A DNA stretch of 44,523 bases from WTJO01 sp965660165 (GCA_965660165.1 CBFHYU010000020.1:1-44523), one strand, 5' to 3'; counted from the first letter of the stretch, positions 16,931 through 25,609 are shown. Numbers and translations: made by a program. The notes: generated by a model from the sequence alone, not told the origin.

Positions 16931-19243
16931 ATGACACGAAAAATGTTGATCGATGCGCATCAACCCGAAGAAACTCGGGTAGTATTGCTTAATGGGAACA
17001 AAATTGAAGAATTTGACTACGAAAACAACAATTTTAAGCAGCTAAAGGGAAATGTATATCTGGCGCGGGTAACACGTGTCGAGCCATCACTGCAAGCCGC
17101 CTTTATTGAATATGGCGGCAATAAACAGGGCTTCCTTGCATTTTCTGAAATCCACCCTGATTACTACCGTATCCCTGTTGAAGATAGAGAGCAGCTGGTG
17201 GAAGATGCGGCTCAGGATGAAGCAGAACAAGAAGAGAATGACGAGGCTGAAGATAGCCAGCCAGACGCAGATGGCCAGTCACATGACCAGCCAGAAGAGC
17301 TAGGCGGCGATGAAGCTGAACGCCCCGCCAAACGCCCGCGCCGTATTCATAATAAATATAAAATTCAAGAAGTAATTGTCCGCAAGCAAATTCTGCTTGT
17401 TCAGGTTGTCAAAGAAGAACGTGGCAATAAAGGCGCGGCGCTAACAACCTATCTATCGCTGGCAGGGCGATATTGCGTATTGATGCCTAATAGCGCAAAA
17501 GGCGGCGGGGTATCTAGGAAAATCACAAATGTTGCAGACAGAAAGCGTCTGAAATCTGTGGTAGCTGATCTGGATGTACCGCAAGGCATGGCTGTTATTG
17601 TCAGAACAGCTGGCTCAAAACGCACCAAGACAGAGATCAAGCGTGATTTCTCATACCTGTCTAAATTATGGAATGAAATTAGGGAAAAAACCCTTAGCTC
17701 GGCAGCGCCTAGTTTGATCCATGAAGAAGGCAGTCTGGTAAAGCGCGCGATACGCGATATTTACACAAATAATGTTGAAGAGGTGCTGGTAGAAGGCAAT
17801 GATAGCTATAAAATGGCAAAAGAGCAGATGAAAATGCTGATCCCAAGCCATGCAAAGCGCGTTGTCAAATATACTGAAAACGAACATCTATTCCAGCGCC
17901 ACCGCGTAGAAGAACAGCTTGAGACAATGCATCAGTCAGAAGTTTCGCTGAAATCAGGTGGTTATCTTGTGATCAACCAAACAGAAGCGCTGGTGGCGAT
18001 TGATGTGAACTCAGGCAAAGCCACACGAGAGCGCAATGTCGAAGAAATGGCCTTGAAAACAAATCTGGAAGCTGCTGATGAAGTTGGCAGACAGCTAAAA
18101 TTGCGTGATTTGGCAGGTCTTATTGTGATTGATTTCATTGATATGGAAGAACATAAGCACCAACATGCGGTTGAGCGTCGGCTAAAAGATGCGCTACGCC
18201 ATGACAGGGCACGTATTCAGGTTGGCTCAATCAGCCATTTTGGCCTGCTTGAAATGTCTCGCCAGCGTCTTAGGATTTCGCTTGTTGATTCTGTCTCGCA
18301 AACCTGTCCGCACTGTTCAGGCACAGGGCGTGTGCGTTCGGTCAATTCAGCCGCCTTGCATATTCTGCGCGTGATAGAAGAACAAGCGGCAAGCAAGCCA
18401 AACGAAAACATCACCATTTATGTCCATCCAGATGTCGCGCTATATATTCTGAATCAGAAACGTGGCAGTCTGGCGGCCTTAGAAACTCAATTCAATATCA
18501 CAGTGATGATTGAAGCAGATGCTTCGCTCATTCCGCCAGATTATCTAATAGAGGGTCAGACAGCAGGCCAGACTAGCCGCCCGCAAGTGGCTAATGCTGT
18601 TCAGCATCCTGAACCTACCGAAGAAGAGGGCGCTGATGATGATCAGCCAAAACGCCGCAGAAGAGGGCGCAGAGGCGGAAGAAGGCGCAAAAGACGTGCT
18701 TCAGAAGATATCTCAGCAGATAATCAGAACAGCGAAAGCCCTGATAATGAAGGCCAGCCAGAAGAACAAGCAAGCTCTGATGAGCCCGAAAATAATGTTC
18801 AGGAAAAACAGGCACGGCCAAAACGTTCCAGACGCAGAAAGCAACGTCCTGCACAAACCAGAACTGAGGACGCCAATACCGAACAGGCCAATAATGCCGA
18901 ACCAGCAGAAACCTCAGTAGCTAGCACTGTAAAGCCAAAGGCAGACACACCATCTGAAGATATGTCTGAAGAGGGAAAGCCTGCTAAAAAGGCGTCCAAA
19001 AAGAAAAAACCAAGCGCGAAAAAAGCGGCCAGCAAAAAAAGTGCGGCGAAAAAGCCTAGTGCCAAGAAAGCAGCAAAAAAAGCTGCGAAAAAGCGCATAT
19101 CGGACACAGAAGCACCTGCTGATACACAGAATGTTCAGCTAGAACATTCTGGCAGAGAGCGCAAAGCCTCTGTTGAGATGACGGTTGTGAATGTAAGCGA
19201 TGTCGCCCCGTCGGAAAAGAAAAAGGGGTGGTGGTCTCGATAA
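16931..19243 (+). CDS. rne: Ribonuclease E
   Basis: The main endonuclease of mRNA decay and rRNA/tRNA processing (770 residues). The S1 domain is interrupted by an acidic, low-complexity insert of about 55 residues (about 96-145), common in alphaproteobacterial RNase E. The DNase I-like catalytic residues D358 (AIDVNSG) and D401 (VIDFIDM) and the zinc-link CPHC (459-462) are present. They are all offset by 55 from E. coli numbering, as the insert predicts. From about residue 545 the protein is disordered, with Arg-rich blocks (around 570-585) and a final Ala/Lys-rich stretch like histone H1 (around 685-720), likely RNA-binding and degradosome-contact regions. The start MTRKMLIDAHQPEETRVV fits the family. 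Confidence 0.96.
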   Translation: MTRKMLIDAHQPEETRVVLLNGNKIEEFDYENNNFKQLKGNVYLARVTRVEPSLQAAFIEYGGNKQGFLAFSEIHPDYYRIPVEDREQLVEDAAQDEAEQEENDEAEDSQPDADGQSHDQPEELGGDEAERPAKRPRRIHNKYKIQEVIVRKQILLVQVVKEERGNKGAALTTYLSLAGRYCVLMPNSAKGGGVSRKITNVADRKRLKSVVADLDVPQGMAVIVRTAGSKRTKTEIKRDFSYLSKLWNEIREKTLSSAAPSLIHEEGSLVKRAIRDIYTNNVEEVLVEGNDSYKMAKEQMKMLIPSHAKRVVKYTENEHLFQRHRVEEQLETMHQSEVSLKSGGYLVINQTEALVAIDVNSGKATRERNVEEMALKTNLEAADEVGRQLKLRDLAGLIVIDFIDMEEHKHQHAVERRLKDALRHDRARIQVGSISHFGLLEMSRQRLRISLVDSVSQTCPHCSGTGRVRSVNSAALHILRVIEEQAASKPNENITIYVHPDVALYILNQKRGSLAALETQFNITVMIEADASLIPPDYLIEGQTAGQTSRPQVANAVQHPEPTEEEGADDDQPKRRRRGRRGGRRRKRRASEDISADNQNSESPDNEGQPEEQASSDEPENNVQEKQARPKRSRRRKQRPAQTRTEDANTEQANNAEPAETSVASTVKPKADTPSEDMSEEGKPAKKASKKKKPSAKKAASKKSAAKKPSAKKAAKKAAKKRISDTEAPADTQNVQLEHSGRERKASVEMTVVNVSDVAPSEKKKGWWSR

Positions 19244-19252
19244 TCGCTAATC

Positions 19253-19290
19253 CAAAAAAAACGCTGTAGCAATCTGCAGCGTTTTTTTTC
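19253..19290. terminator. Bidirectional terminator, rne / aminotransferase
   Basis: Stem ACGCTGTAG/CTGCAGCGT (19261-19269 with 19274-19282, one G-U pair) closes a CAAT tetraloop. An A-tract precedes it and a run of eight T follows at 19282-19289, so either strand yields a hairpin plus U-tract. It lies between the 3' ends of two convergent genes and should stop both transcripts. Confidence 0.9.
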
Positions 19291-19311
19291 CGTTGCGCTA
19301 TAGGGGTTTAT

Positions 19312-20544
19312 CTATGCAACTGCGATATGTTGCTGACGCATAAATCTGTTCATGCGAATAATCGCTTCTTCCATATGTTCAGGCGCACCTGCAAACGACA
19401 ATCGCAAATATTTATGACCATCAATAGGGTCAAAATCCACACCTGGTGTGGTTGCAACGGCTTCATTATGCAATAAGGCTTTTGCGAACTCGATAGAATC
19501 ATCAGTAACGCTTGAAATATCAACATAAAGATAAAAGGCGCCTTCGCTTGGGGCGGCCTTATCTGTTATTTCGCGCGGCAGGCCAGCCAATAGCAGATCA
19601 CGATTTTGTTGATAGCGTATTTTGTGTGCTTCAAATTCACCATAGCAATCAAAGGCAGATACACACGCACGCTGAATTGCGGTTGGCGCAGATATAAATA
19701 GATTTTGGATCAGCTTCTGGCTTGCCTCAACCAGCTCATCAGGCAAAATCATCCAGCCAATACGCCAGCCTGTCATCGAAAAATATTTGGAAAAGCTATT
19801 TATGATAATCGCATCTTTATTGTAATTCAGCGCTGTATCACATCGTTTGGAAAATGCGAGCCCATGATAAATTTCATCAGAAATTAGCCTGACACCATGT
19901 GCCGAACACCACGCGCAAATAGCCTGTAATTCGGCATTATCAAGCACCGTGCCAGTCGGATTTGACGGGCTGGCAATCATCAGCCCATCTGGCAGTCTGT
20001 CCCAGCTTTCCATTTCTTCAAGCATAGGCTTCCAGCCCTGTTCAGGCCCTGCTGAAATATGGCGCGGTGTAAGCCCCATACCAATCATCAAATTCCGATA
20101 TGCAGGATATCCTGGACGGGGAATAGCAATAACATCACCTGCATCAAATGCCGCCATGAAACTAACCGCAAAGGCTGTTGATGAGCCAACTGTCACCGCA
20201 ATATTATCTATTGATGGCCTGTTGCCATACCATCTGTTGTAATGATCTGCTATCGCATTGCGCAAGCTAGGCTCGCCAAAGGCAACAGTATATCCGTGCG
20301 CTGATATATCCTTGAGATGCTGTTGCAAGGCAAGATTAACGGTATCAGGCGCCGCACCTGAGGGTTGGCCAATTTCAAGATGCACAATATCACGCCCTTC
20401 TTGCTGAAGCGCCTGCGCCTGCTGCAACACATCTAACGCTAGAAACGGCGGCAATTTACTGCGTTCAGAAATTTTTATACCTGTGTTGGGTACAGACTGA
20501 CTTTGTTTTGACACAATTTTCGTCCCCATTATTGGTTTTGGCAT
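19312..20544 (-). CDS. Class I/II PLP-dependent aminotransferase
   Basis: A fold-type I aminotransferase of 410 residues. The sequence shows the N-terminal HLEIGQPSGAAP block, the nucleotide-like SPSNPTGT loop, the PLP-aspartate region LISDEIYHGL, the Schiff-base lysine in INSFSKYFSMTGWRIGW, and the substrate-carboxylate arginine near YLRLSFAG. It resembles alphaproteobacterial aspartate/aromatic-type aminotransferases, but the amino donor cannot be fixed from sequence. I place the start at the ATG at 20544 because AGGG sits six bases upstream; an ATG at 20583 would add 13 residues and has only an A-rich leader. It converges on rne across a strong terminator. Confidence 0.88.
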   Translation of the reverse strand: MPKPIMGTKIVSKQSQSVPNTGIKISERSKLPPFLALDVLQQAQALQQEGRDIVHLEIGQPSGAAPDTVNLALQQHLKDISAHGYTVAFGEPSLRNAIADHYNRWYGNRPSIDNIAVTVGSSTAFAVSFMAAFDAGDVIAIPRPGYPAYRNLMIGMGLTPRHISAGPEQGWKPMLEEMESWDRLPDGLMIASPSNPTGTVLDNAELQAICAWCSAHGVRLISDEIYHGLAFSKRCDTALNYNKDAIIINSFSKYFSMTGWRIGWMILPDELVEASQKLIQNLFISAPTAIQRACVSAFDCYGEFEAHKIRYQQNRDLLLAGLPREITDKAAPSEGAFYLYVDISSVTDDSIEFAKALLHNEAVATTPGVDFDPIDGHKYLRLSFAGAPEHMEEAIIRMNRFMRQQHIAVA

Positions 20545-20726
20545 ATCTAACCCTAACTTTATCGACCTAATTCTGAGCAACATTTCTTATTTAGTACTAT
20601 ATCAAAGCCCTATAAAATAACGTATGGTGCAATGACACAGATCACATAAACACTAATATGATGCCATCTGTTACGGCGCACAACATCATGTCTTTAATCT
20701 AATGTCAATTCGGGAAATTGAAATAA

Positions 20727-22151
20727 TTGTTTGAAAAAAATATAAAAACCGCATTTTATTTCAAATTTTTGGATAAATACTTTTATTCATCTAAGATTTG
20801 GTTAAAATGCCGATTTTTCCTGCTTTTTTTAGTCTTTAGCCCTATTATTACCGCGCCTGCTTCGGCGGGCCTTATCAGAGATAGCGAGCTTGAGACAGGG
20901 TTTGGGGATATCGTCCATGAAATGGCGGTACAGGCTGGCTTTGTAAATGGGGTCAATATCCGAATAATTATCGACCCAAACTATAACGCATTTGTGCGTG
21001 GCGGACAGACAATTTATCTTCATTCTGGACTGTTATTATCAGCGCAATCTCCAGAAGAAATTTACGGGGTAATTGCCCATGAAATTGGGCATTTAGCGGC
21101 AGGGCATGTGCCTTTGCGCTCTGAGACAACTCAGCAGGCGGCGCTGGCAAATGCGCTTACAGCCGTAGCCTCTGCGGCGGCGGTTGCTGCAGGGTCTGTT
21201 GATGCGGCTATCGGCGTTGCGATTGGCGGCACAGATAGGTCGAACAGATTGTATCTTCAAAAAAGTAGAGCAGATGAATCTGTCGCAGATGAATGGGCCA
21301 TCAGATTGCTTAATAGCCAAAATATCACTTCGGCGGGGCTTGCAGATTTTATGCGCCGCATGGCCGCCCAGCGTGCGTTGCCTGAAAACAGGCAGGCAGA
21401 ATATTATCTCACCCATCCTGGCGCGCGCCAGCGTCTTGCTGCCTTTTCTGATAATATTGTGCAGGCTGAGGGGTCATTGCAGAATTTACCAGCGCACACC
21501 CGCCAAAAAATGGCGCGCCTGATTACAAAATTGCGTGCCTATATTCTGCCTCCATTAACAGTGCTGAAGATACCTGTTGATTTAGAATGGACAGATTTTC
21601 AGCCCTCATTTGAGGTGGCGGATTATGCAGTCGCGATAGCACATTACAGGCGTGGAAATCTGAAGGAAGCCATCAGCGTGATGGACAGGCTGTCATCAGA
21701 CTATCCAGATGATGTCTGGTTTCACGAATTTTTTGGTGATGTGCTATTTTCGGATTCGCAGTTGCCATCTGCAGCCCAAGCTTATGCTCGCGCGATAGAT
21801 AAACAGCCAGAATCAGAGCTGATCAAACTATCAAAAGCACGTGCGCTGACAGCGCTAAACACACCAGAAAGTCTGGCAGAATCTGTCACATTACTAGAGC
21901 AGGTGATAGAAAAAGAGGATAAGTGGGCATTTGTCTGGCGCCAGCTTGCGATAAGCTATGGCCGTAACCAGCAATTAGCACAGGCTGATCTGGCACTTGC
22001 GCAAGAAGCATTATTGATAGGAGATACTGTTCGGGCTATCCAGCTTGCAAATAGAAGCCTGTCTCATAAAAACATACCCCCATATACCGCCGCCCAAGCC
22101 CGCGATATATTGTTTGAATTAAACAGCCCCATCCCAAAGAAGCAGAACTAG
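20727..22151 (+). CDS. M48 family metalloprotease with TPR region (BepA-like)
   Basis: A secreted zinc protease of 474 residues. The zinc motif HEIGH lies at 118-122, with the third ligand glutamate in ADEWA downstream. The C-terminal half is helical with TPR-like repeats (DYAVAIAHYRRGNLKEAISVM and following). This is the layout of BepA/YfgC, which checks outer-membrane protein and LPS-transport assembly. A hydrophobic segment ending in TAPASA marks a signal peptide. The only start codons before it are TTG: 20727 gives a long 47-residue leader, and a TTG near 20769 would give a shorter one. No in-frame ATG or GTG exists upstream of the signal peptide, so the start is uncertain. Confidence 0.88.
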   Translation: MFEKNIKTAFYFKFLDKYFYSSKIWLKCRFFLLFLVFSPIITAPASAGLIRDSELETGFGDIVHEMAVQAGFVNGVNIRIIIDPNYNAFVRGGQTIYLHSGLLLSAQSPEEIYGVIAHEIGHLAAGHVPLRSETTQQAALANALTAVASAAAVAAGSVDAAIGVAIGGTDRSNRLYLQKSRADESVADEWAIRLLNSQNITSAGLADFMRRMAAQRALPENRQAEYYLTHPGARQRLAAFSDNIVQAEGSLQNLPAHTRQKMARLITKLRAYILPPLTVLKIPVDLEWTDFQPSFEVADYAVAIAHYRRGNLKEAISVMDRLSSDYPDDVWFHEFFGDVLFSDSQLPSAAQAYARAIDKQPESELIKLSKARALTALNTPESLAESVTLLEQVIEKEDKWAFVWRQLAISYGRNQQLAQADLALAQEALLIGDTVRAIQLANRSLSHKNIPPYTAAQARDILFELNSPIPKKQN

Positions 22152-22181
22152 CGAGATATCCCACTTATGAGATATCTCGCT
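22150..22181 (+). terminator. Stem-loop after the M48 protease gene
   Basis: An 11-bp perfect inverted repeat (AGCGAGATATC with GATATCTCGCT) with a 10-base loop begins inside the TAG stop of the protease gene. The following bases CTTAATT are only weakly T-rich, so it may be a partial terminator, a 3'-end stabiliser or an RNase processing site rather than a full stop. Confidence 0.5.
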
Positions 22182-22289
22182 TAATTGTGAGCAGAAATGA
22201 AAAATCCTGTTTTGGATCATGGACGATGCACCTTAAATCAGCCTATACTGACGAACATGTCTTGCGTCTTTGCTGAAAGGTTCACCATT

Positions 22290-23036
22290 ATGAACAGCCT
22301 TGCAACTTATATGCTGTCAAAACTAGCAGGCCTACTAGCGCTAGCATGTATTATCATCGCAATGATATCACCAGCGCAAGCAGAGCTAAGCACGCGTGAA
22401 AAATCTGAAATACAGGCGCTGATAAAAGATTATATTGCTGAGAATCCTGAATTTATTCGCGATGCGTTGAACATTCTGGCTGAGCGCGAAGCAACCCAAC
22501 AGCTTCAGCTTGCGCTAGCGCTTGTGCGGATGGATGAAAATGACCCTGTGCTTGGCAATGCGGATGGGGATATCACAATTTATGAATTTTCCGATTATAA
22601 TTGCGGATATTGCAAACGTCTGTTCGGCACCTTGCAGTCTGTGATTGAAGAGGATAAGAACATTCGGTTGGTGATAAAAGAATTTCCCATTTTGGCAGAA
22701 AGCTCATACACCGCCGCAAGAACAGCCCTAGCCCTTCAAAAACAAGGGAAATATGCCCAATTCCATATCGAACTAATGGGGCTGAAAGGGCGTATTGATG
22801 ACAGGATAATTACGAAACTTGCGGCAAATACAGGCGCAGATATGGCGCAATTATCGCGTGATGCGCAAAGCCCTGAGATTATCGGATTATTGCAAGCTAA
22901 TCAGCGCGCTGCACAAGCACTTGAAATACAAGGCACGCCCGCGCTAATTATCGGAGATACAATAGTGCCTGGCGCAATTTCAAAAGCCGAAATATTGGCT
23001 TTGATTATTCAGCAAAGAGACGCTAAAACTAATTAA
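22290..23036 (+). CDS. DsbA-family thiol:disulfide oxidoreductase
   Basis: A periplasmic thioredoxin-fold protein (248 residues from this start). A signal peptide ends around ISPAQA. The active site C105-G-Y-C108 lies in FSDYNCGYCKR, and the cis-proline loop is GTPALIIGD. An N-terminal helical part (EIQALIKDYIAENPEFIRDALNIL) matches the oligomerising domain of ScsC/Com1-like DsbA proteins. That suggests disulfide isomerase or thiol-protecting activity rather than simple oxidation, though this is inferred. The ATG at 22290 has AAAGG nine bases upstream; the ATG at 22197 would put 31 residues before the signal peptide and is unlikely. It sits between the M48 protease and accB. Confidence 0.9.
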   Translation: MNSLATYMLSKLAGLLALACIIIAMISPAQAELSTREKSEIQALIKDYIAENPEFIRDALNILAEREATQQLQLALALVRMDENDPVLGNADGDITIYEFSDYNCGYCKRLFGTLQSVIEEDKNIRLVIKEFPILAESSYTAARTALALQKQGKYAQFHIELMGLKGRIDDRIITKLAANTGADMAQLSRDAQSPEIIGLLQANQRAAQALEIQGTPALIIGDTIVPGAISKAEILALIIQQRDAKTN

Positions 23037-23072
23037 CTTACTTCATATCAGGTTTACCTTGAGAGGAACATC

Positions 23073-23564
23073 ATGGCAGGACCATCAAAGCAGAAGCCAT
23101 TTTCATCAGAAACAGAACTTGTAAAAGAGCTAACAAGCCTGTTTACAAAAAATGAACTTACAGAGCTTGAGCTGGAAACTGAAACCATTTCGGTTAGGCT
23201 TGCCAAGACAGCAGAACAGCCCCAGCCAATAATGCACGCCCCTGTTGCGCCTGCTCCTGTTGCGCCTGCTCCTGCGGCTGCGCCAGCCGCCCCAACTGCG
23301 GCGCCAGAAGCACCTGCCCCAACAGAGCTAGCAGATGCTGTGAAGTCTCCAATGGTAGGCACGGTATATCTTGCGCCTGAGCCAAATGCGGCCTTATTTG
23401 TGAAAAAAGGGGATAAGGTAACAAAAGGTCAGACCTTATGTATTATTGAGGCGATGAAGGTGATGAACCCGATTGCCGCCCCTCAAGATGGTACTGTTAC
23501 AGACATTCTGGTGGAAAATGCACAACCAGTAGAATTTGATCAGCCTTTATTTGTAGTTAGCTAG
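23073..23564 (+). CDS. accB: Biotin carboxyl carrier protein of acetyl-CoA carboxylase
   Basis: Carries biotin between biotin carboxylase and the carboxyltransferase in fatty-acid synthesis. The 163-residue protein has a short N-terminal AccC-binding helix, a Pro/Ala-rich flexible linker, and a lipoyl/biotinyl domain. Biotin is attached to K129 in EAMKVMN; the common form is EAMKLMN, so one hydrophobic neighbour differs. The linker contains a perfect 15-bp duplication. GAGAGGAA precedes the ATG. accC follows three bases after the stop, the usual tightly coupled pair that keeps subunit amounts matched. aroQ, often found just before accB in relatives, is not present here. Confidence 0.96.
   Translation: MAGPSKQKPFSSETELVKELTSLFTKNELTELELETETISVRLAKTAEQPQPIMHAPVAPAPVAPAPAAAPAAPTAAPEAPAPTELADAVKSPMVGTVYLAPEPNAALFVKKGDKVTKGQTLCIIEAMKVMNPIAAPQDGTVTDILVENAQPVEFDQPLFVVS
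23241..23270 (+). repeat. 15-bp tandem duplication in the accB linker
   Basis: The 15-base unit CCTGTTGCGCCTGCT occurs twice in direct succession, encoding Pro-Val-Ala-Pro-Ala twice in the flexible linker of the biotin carrier. The copies are identical, so the duplication is recent or kept uniform by slippage. A third, diverged proline-alanine unit follows. Confidence 0.9.
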
Positions 23565-23567
23565 ATA

Positions 23568-24902
23568 ATGTTTACAAAAATTCTGATTGCCAATCGTGGA
23601 GATGTTGCCTTGCGGGTGCTACGTGCCTGCAAGGAAATGGGGATTCAAACTGTTATTGTTCACTCAGCTGCAGATTCAGACTCAATGCCCGTAAGGCTAG
23701 CAGATGAGTCTGTATGTGTTGGCCCAGCGCCTGCTACAGATAGTTATCTTAATATTCCTAATCTGATTTCCGCAGCGGCTGTGACAGGGTGCGATGCGGT
23801 GCATCCGGGCGTTGGCTTTCTGGCTGAAAATGCTGATTTTGCGGCGATCATCAAAGCACATGGCTTAACCTTTATTGGCCCTGATGAAGAGCATATCAGA
23901 AAAATGGGTGATAAGGTGCAAGCCAAAATCACTGCCGCCGAAGCTGGCCTGCCGCTTGTGCCAGGCTCGCCTGGTGCGGTGCATAGCCTTGAAGACGCTG
24001 AAACATTATCAAAAGATATTGGCTTTCCGCTATTGGTAAAAGCAGCCTCTGGCGGTGGTGGTCGCGGCATGAAAGTCGCCAATCGCCCAGAAGAGCTATC
24101 TGAAGCGTTTTCATCTGCACGTTCAGAAGCCAAAGCAGCGTTTGGGGATGATACTGTCTATCTTGAACGCTATCTTGATAATCCGCGCCATATCGAAGTT
24201 CAAGTGATAGGCGACAGTCATGGCAATGCTGTCCATTTAGGAGAGCGCGAATGTTCAGTTCAGCGCCGCCATCAAAAGCTGTTTGAAGAAGCCCCCTCGC
24301 CTGCCCTAACCGATGAACAGCGCAAATTTATTGGCGATCTAGCGGCAAAAGCAACTGCTGATATGGGCTATCTAGGCGTTGGCACAATGGAATTTTTGTA
24401 TCAGGATGGTGAGTTTTTCTTCATTGAAATGAATACCAGATTGCAGGTTGAACATCCGATCACTGAAGCCATTACTGGCATTGACCTTGTTGTTGAGCAA
24501 ATCAAAATTGCAGCTGGCGGTAAGCTGCCGTTTACCCAGAAAGATATCAGCTTTACTGGCCATGCAATTGAATGCCGAATAAATGCCGAACATCCTGAAA
24601 CCTTTATGCCAACACCTGGCAAGGTTGATTTCTATCATCCAGCAGGGGGGGCAGGGGTACGTGTTGATACGATTTTATATTCTGGCTATAAAATTCCGCC
24701 CTATTATGACAGCCTGATTGCCAAGCTGATTGTGCATGGGCGTGACAGAGATCATGCCTTGTCTCGCTTGCGGCTGGCATTAGATGAATTTGTGGTAGAG
24801 CCTATTCCAACAACCCTCACCTTGCATAAGAGATTGCTTGATGCGCCTGAAATTAAGGCTGGCAATTATTCTATCAAATGGCTGGAACAGGATTTTCTAT
24901 AA
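23568..24902 (+). CDS. accC: Biotin carboxylase AccC
   Basis: ATP-grasp enzyme (444 residues) that carboxylates biotin on AccB with ATP and bicarbonate. K158 and the glycine-rich ATP lid SGGGGRGMK (161-169) are present. So are the HLGERECSVQRRHQKL block and the metal/bicarbonate loop EMNTRLQVEHP with its catalytic glutamate, arginine and glutamine. In the N-terminal block HPGVGFLAEN a valine stands where most biotin carboxylases have tyrosine (HPGYGFLSEN). The length is that of the stand-alone bacterial subunit. It starts three bases after accB and clearly shares its mRNA. Confidence 0.97.
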   Translation: MFTKILIANRGDVALRVLRACKEMGIQTVIVHSAADSDSMPVRLADESVCVGPAPATDSYLNIPNLISAAAVTGCDAVHPGVGFLAENADFAAIIKAHGLTFIGPDEEHIRKMGDKVQAKITAAEAGLPLVPGSPGAVHSLEDAETLSKDIGFPLLVKAASGGGGRGMKVANRPEELSEAFSSARSEAKAAFGDDTVYLERYLDNPRHIEVQVIGDSHGNAVHLGERECSVQRRHQKLFEEAPSPALTDEQRKFIGDLAAKATADMGYLGVGTMEFLYQDGEFFFIEMNTRLQVEHPITEAITGIDLVVEQIKIAAGGKLPFTQKDISFTGHAIECRINAEHPETFMPTPGKVDFYHPAGGAGVRVDTILYSGYKIPPYYDSLIAKLIVHGRDRDHALSRLRLALDEFVVEPIPTTLTLHKRLLDAPEIKAGNYSIKWLEQDFL

Positions 24903-24931
24903 CCCCCGCCCGCATAGCTGGTGAGACACAT

Positions 24932-24948
24932 TATCTGGCGGCCAGATA
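24932..24948. promoter_or_regulatory. 17-bp palindrome at the aat ribosome site
   Basis: TATCTGGC-G-GCCAGATA is a perfect inverted repeat with one central base, ending 4 bases before the aat start codon. As DNA it looks like an operator; as RNA it could form a seven-pair hairpin over the place where a ribosome site should be. No normal Shine-Dalgarno is visible there. Confidence 0.45.
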
Positions 24949-24952
24949 GCAT

Positions 24953-25609
24953 ATGGCTGAACAGTTTATCTATTCTCCTGAAACAATTATCAAAGCTTAT
25001 AGCTGTGGGGTATTCCCGATGGCGCAAAGCCGTGATGATCCAGAATTGCGCTTTTATGAACCTGCCATCAGGGGGGTTATCCCGATAGACCCACCGAAAA
25101 TTCCAAGACGGCTAGTGCGCTTTATAAAACACAGCGCATGGCATGTTACTTTTGACAGGGCATTTGGACATGTGGTGCATCACTGTGCTGAGATGCGGCG
25201 TGATAATACATGGATAAATGCGGAAATCGAACGGTTATATTTTGCCTTGCATAAAATGGGGTTTGGCCATTCTGTCGAAATCTGGGAAGAAGACAGGTTG
25301 ATAGGCGGGCTTTATGGGCTATCGCTGGGAAGCGCCTTTTTCGGCGAATCGATGTTTTCAAAGACATCTAATGCCTCTAAAATGGCGTTGGCGTGTTTGA
25401 TGGCGGCGTTGCATCACGCAAAATTCACCTTGCTTGATGCTCAGTTTAGCTCAGAACATTTACGGCAGTTCGGCCTGATTGATATGCCTCAGCCTGCCTT
25501 CAAACAGGCGCTGGCAACTGCCTTGAGCCAGCCAGCAACCATGCCGCTACATTTGAGCCAGCACGACATTTTAGCTCATTTGCTACAGCTAAGAAGCGTT
25601 ACATCATAA
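24953..25609 (+). CDS. aat: Leucyl/phenylalanyl-tRNA--protein transferase
   Basis: Adds Leu or Phe from aminoacyl-tRNA to proteins with N-terminal Arg or Lys, marking them for ClpS-ClpA-ClpP. The 218-residue protein shows the family blocks SCGVFPMAQ, VHHCAEMR with TWIN, HSVEIW, LIGGLYGLSLGSAFFGESMFS and LLDAQFSSEHLRQFGL. The catalytic and substrate-pocket regions look complete. clpS and clpA are encoded elsewhere in this window, so the whole recognition side of the N-degron route is present. The last 34 bases overlap the 3' end of the convergent DUF2155 gene. Confidence 0.96.
   Translation: MAEQFIYSPETIIKAYSCGVFPMAQSRDDPELRFYEPAIRGVIPIDPPKIPRRLVRFIKHSAWHVTFDRAFGHVVHHCAEMRRDNTWINAEIERLYFALHKMGFGHSVEIWEEDRLIGGLYGLSLGSAFFGESMFSKTSNASKMALACLMAALHHAKFTLLDAQFSSEHLRQFGLIDMPQPAFKQALATALSQPATMPLHLSQHDILAHLLQLRSVTS

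Noticed and set aside
16732..16992. An 86-codon open frame in the rne leader, overlapping the rne start
   Set aside because: No ribosome site, no recognisable family, codon use unlike neighbours, and it overlaps the certain rne start in another frame. A regulatory upstream frame remains possible but unsupported.
18799..19107. Hydrophobic minus-strand frame rich in Ala, Phe and Leu
   Set aside because: It is the antisense of the Ala/Lys tail of rne; lysine codons read backwards give Phe and Leu, so the apparent membrane segments are an artefact.
23054..23362. Gly/Ala/Ser-rich minus-strand frame opposite accB
   Set aside because: Its low-complexity composition is just the complement of the Pro/Ala linker codons of accB.
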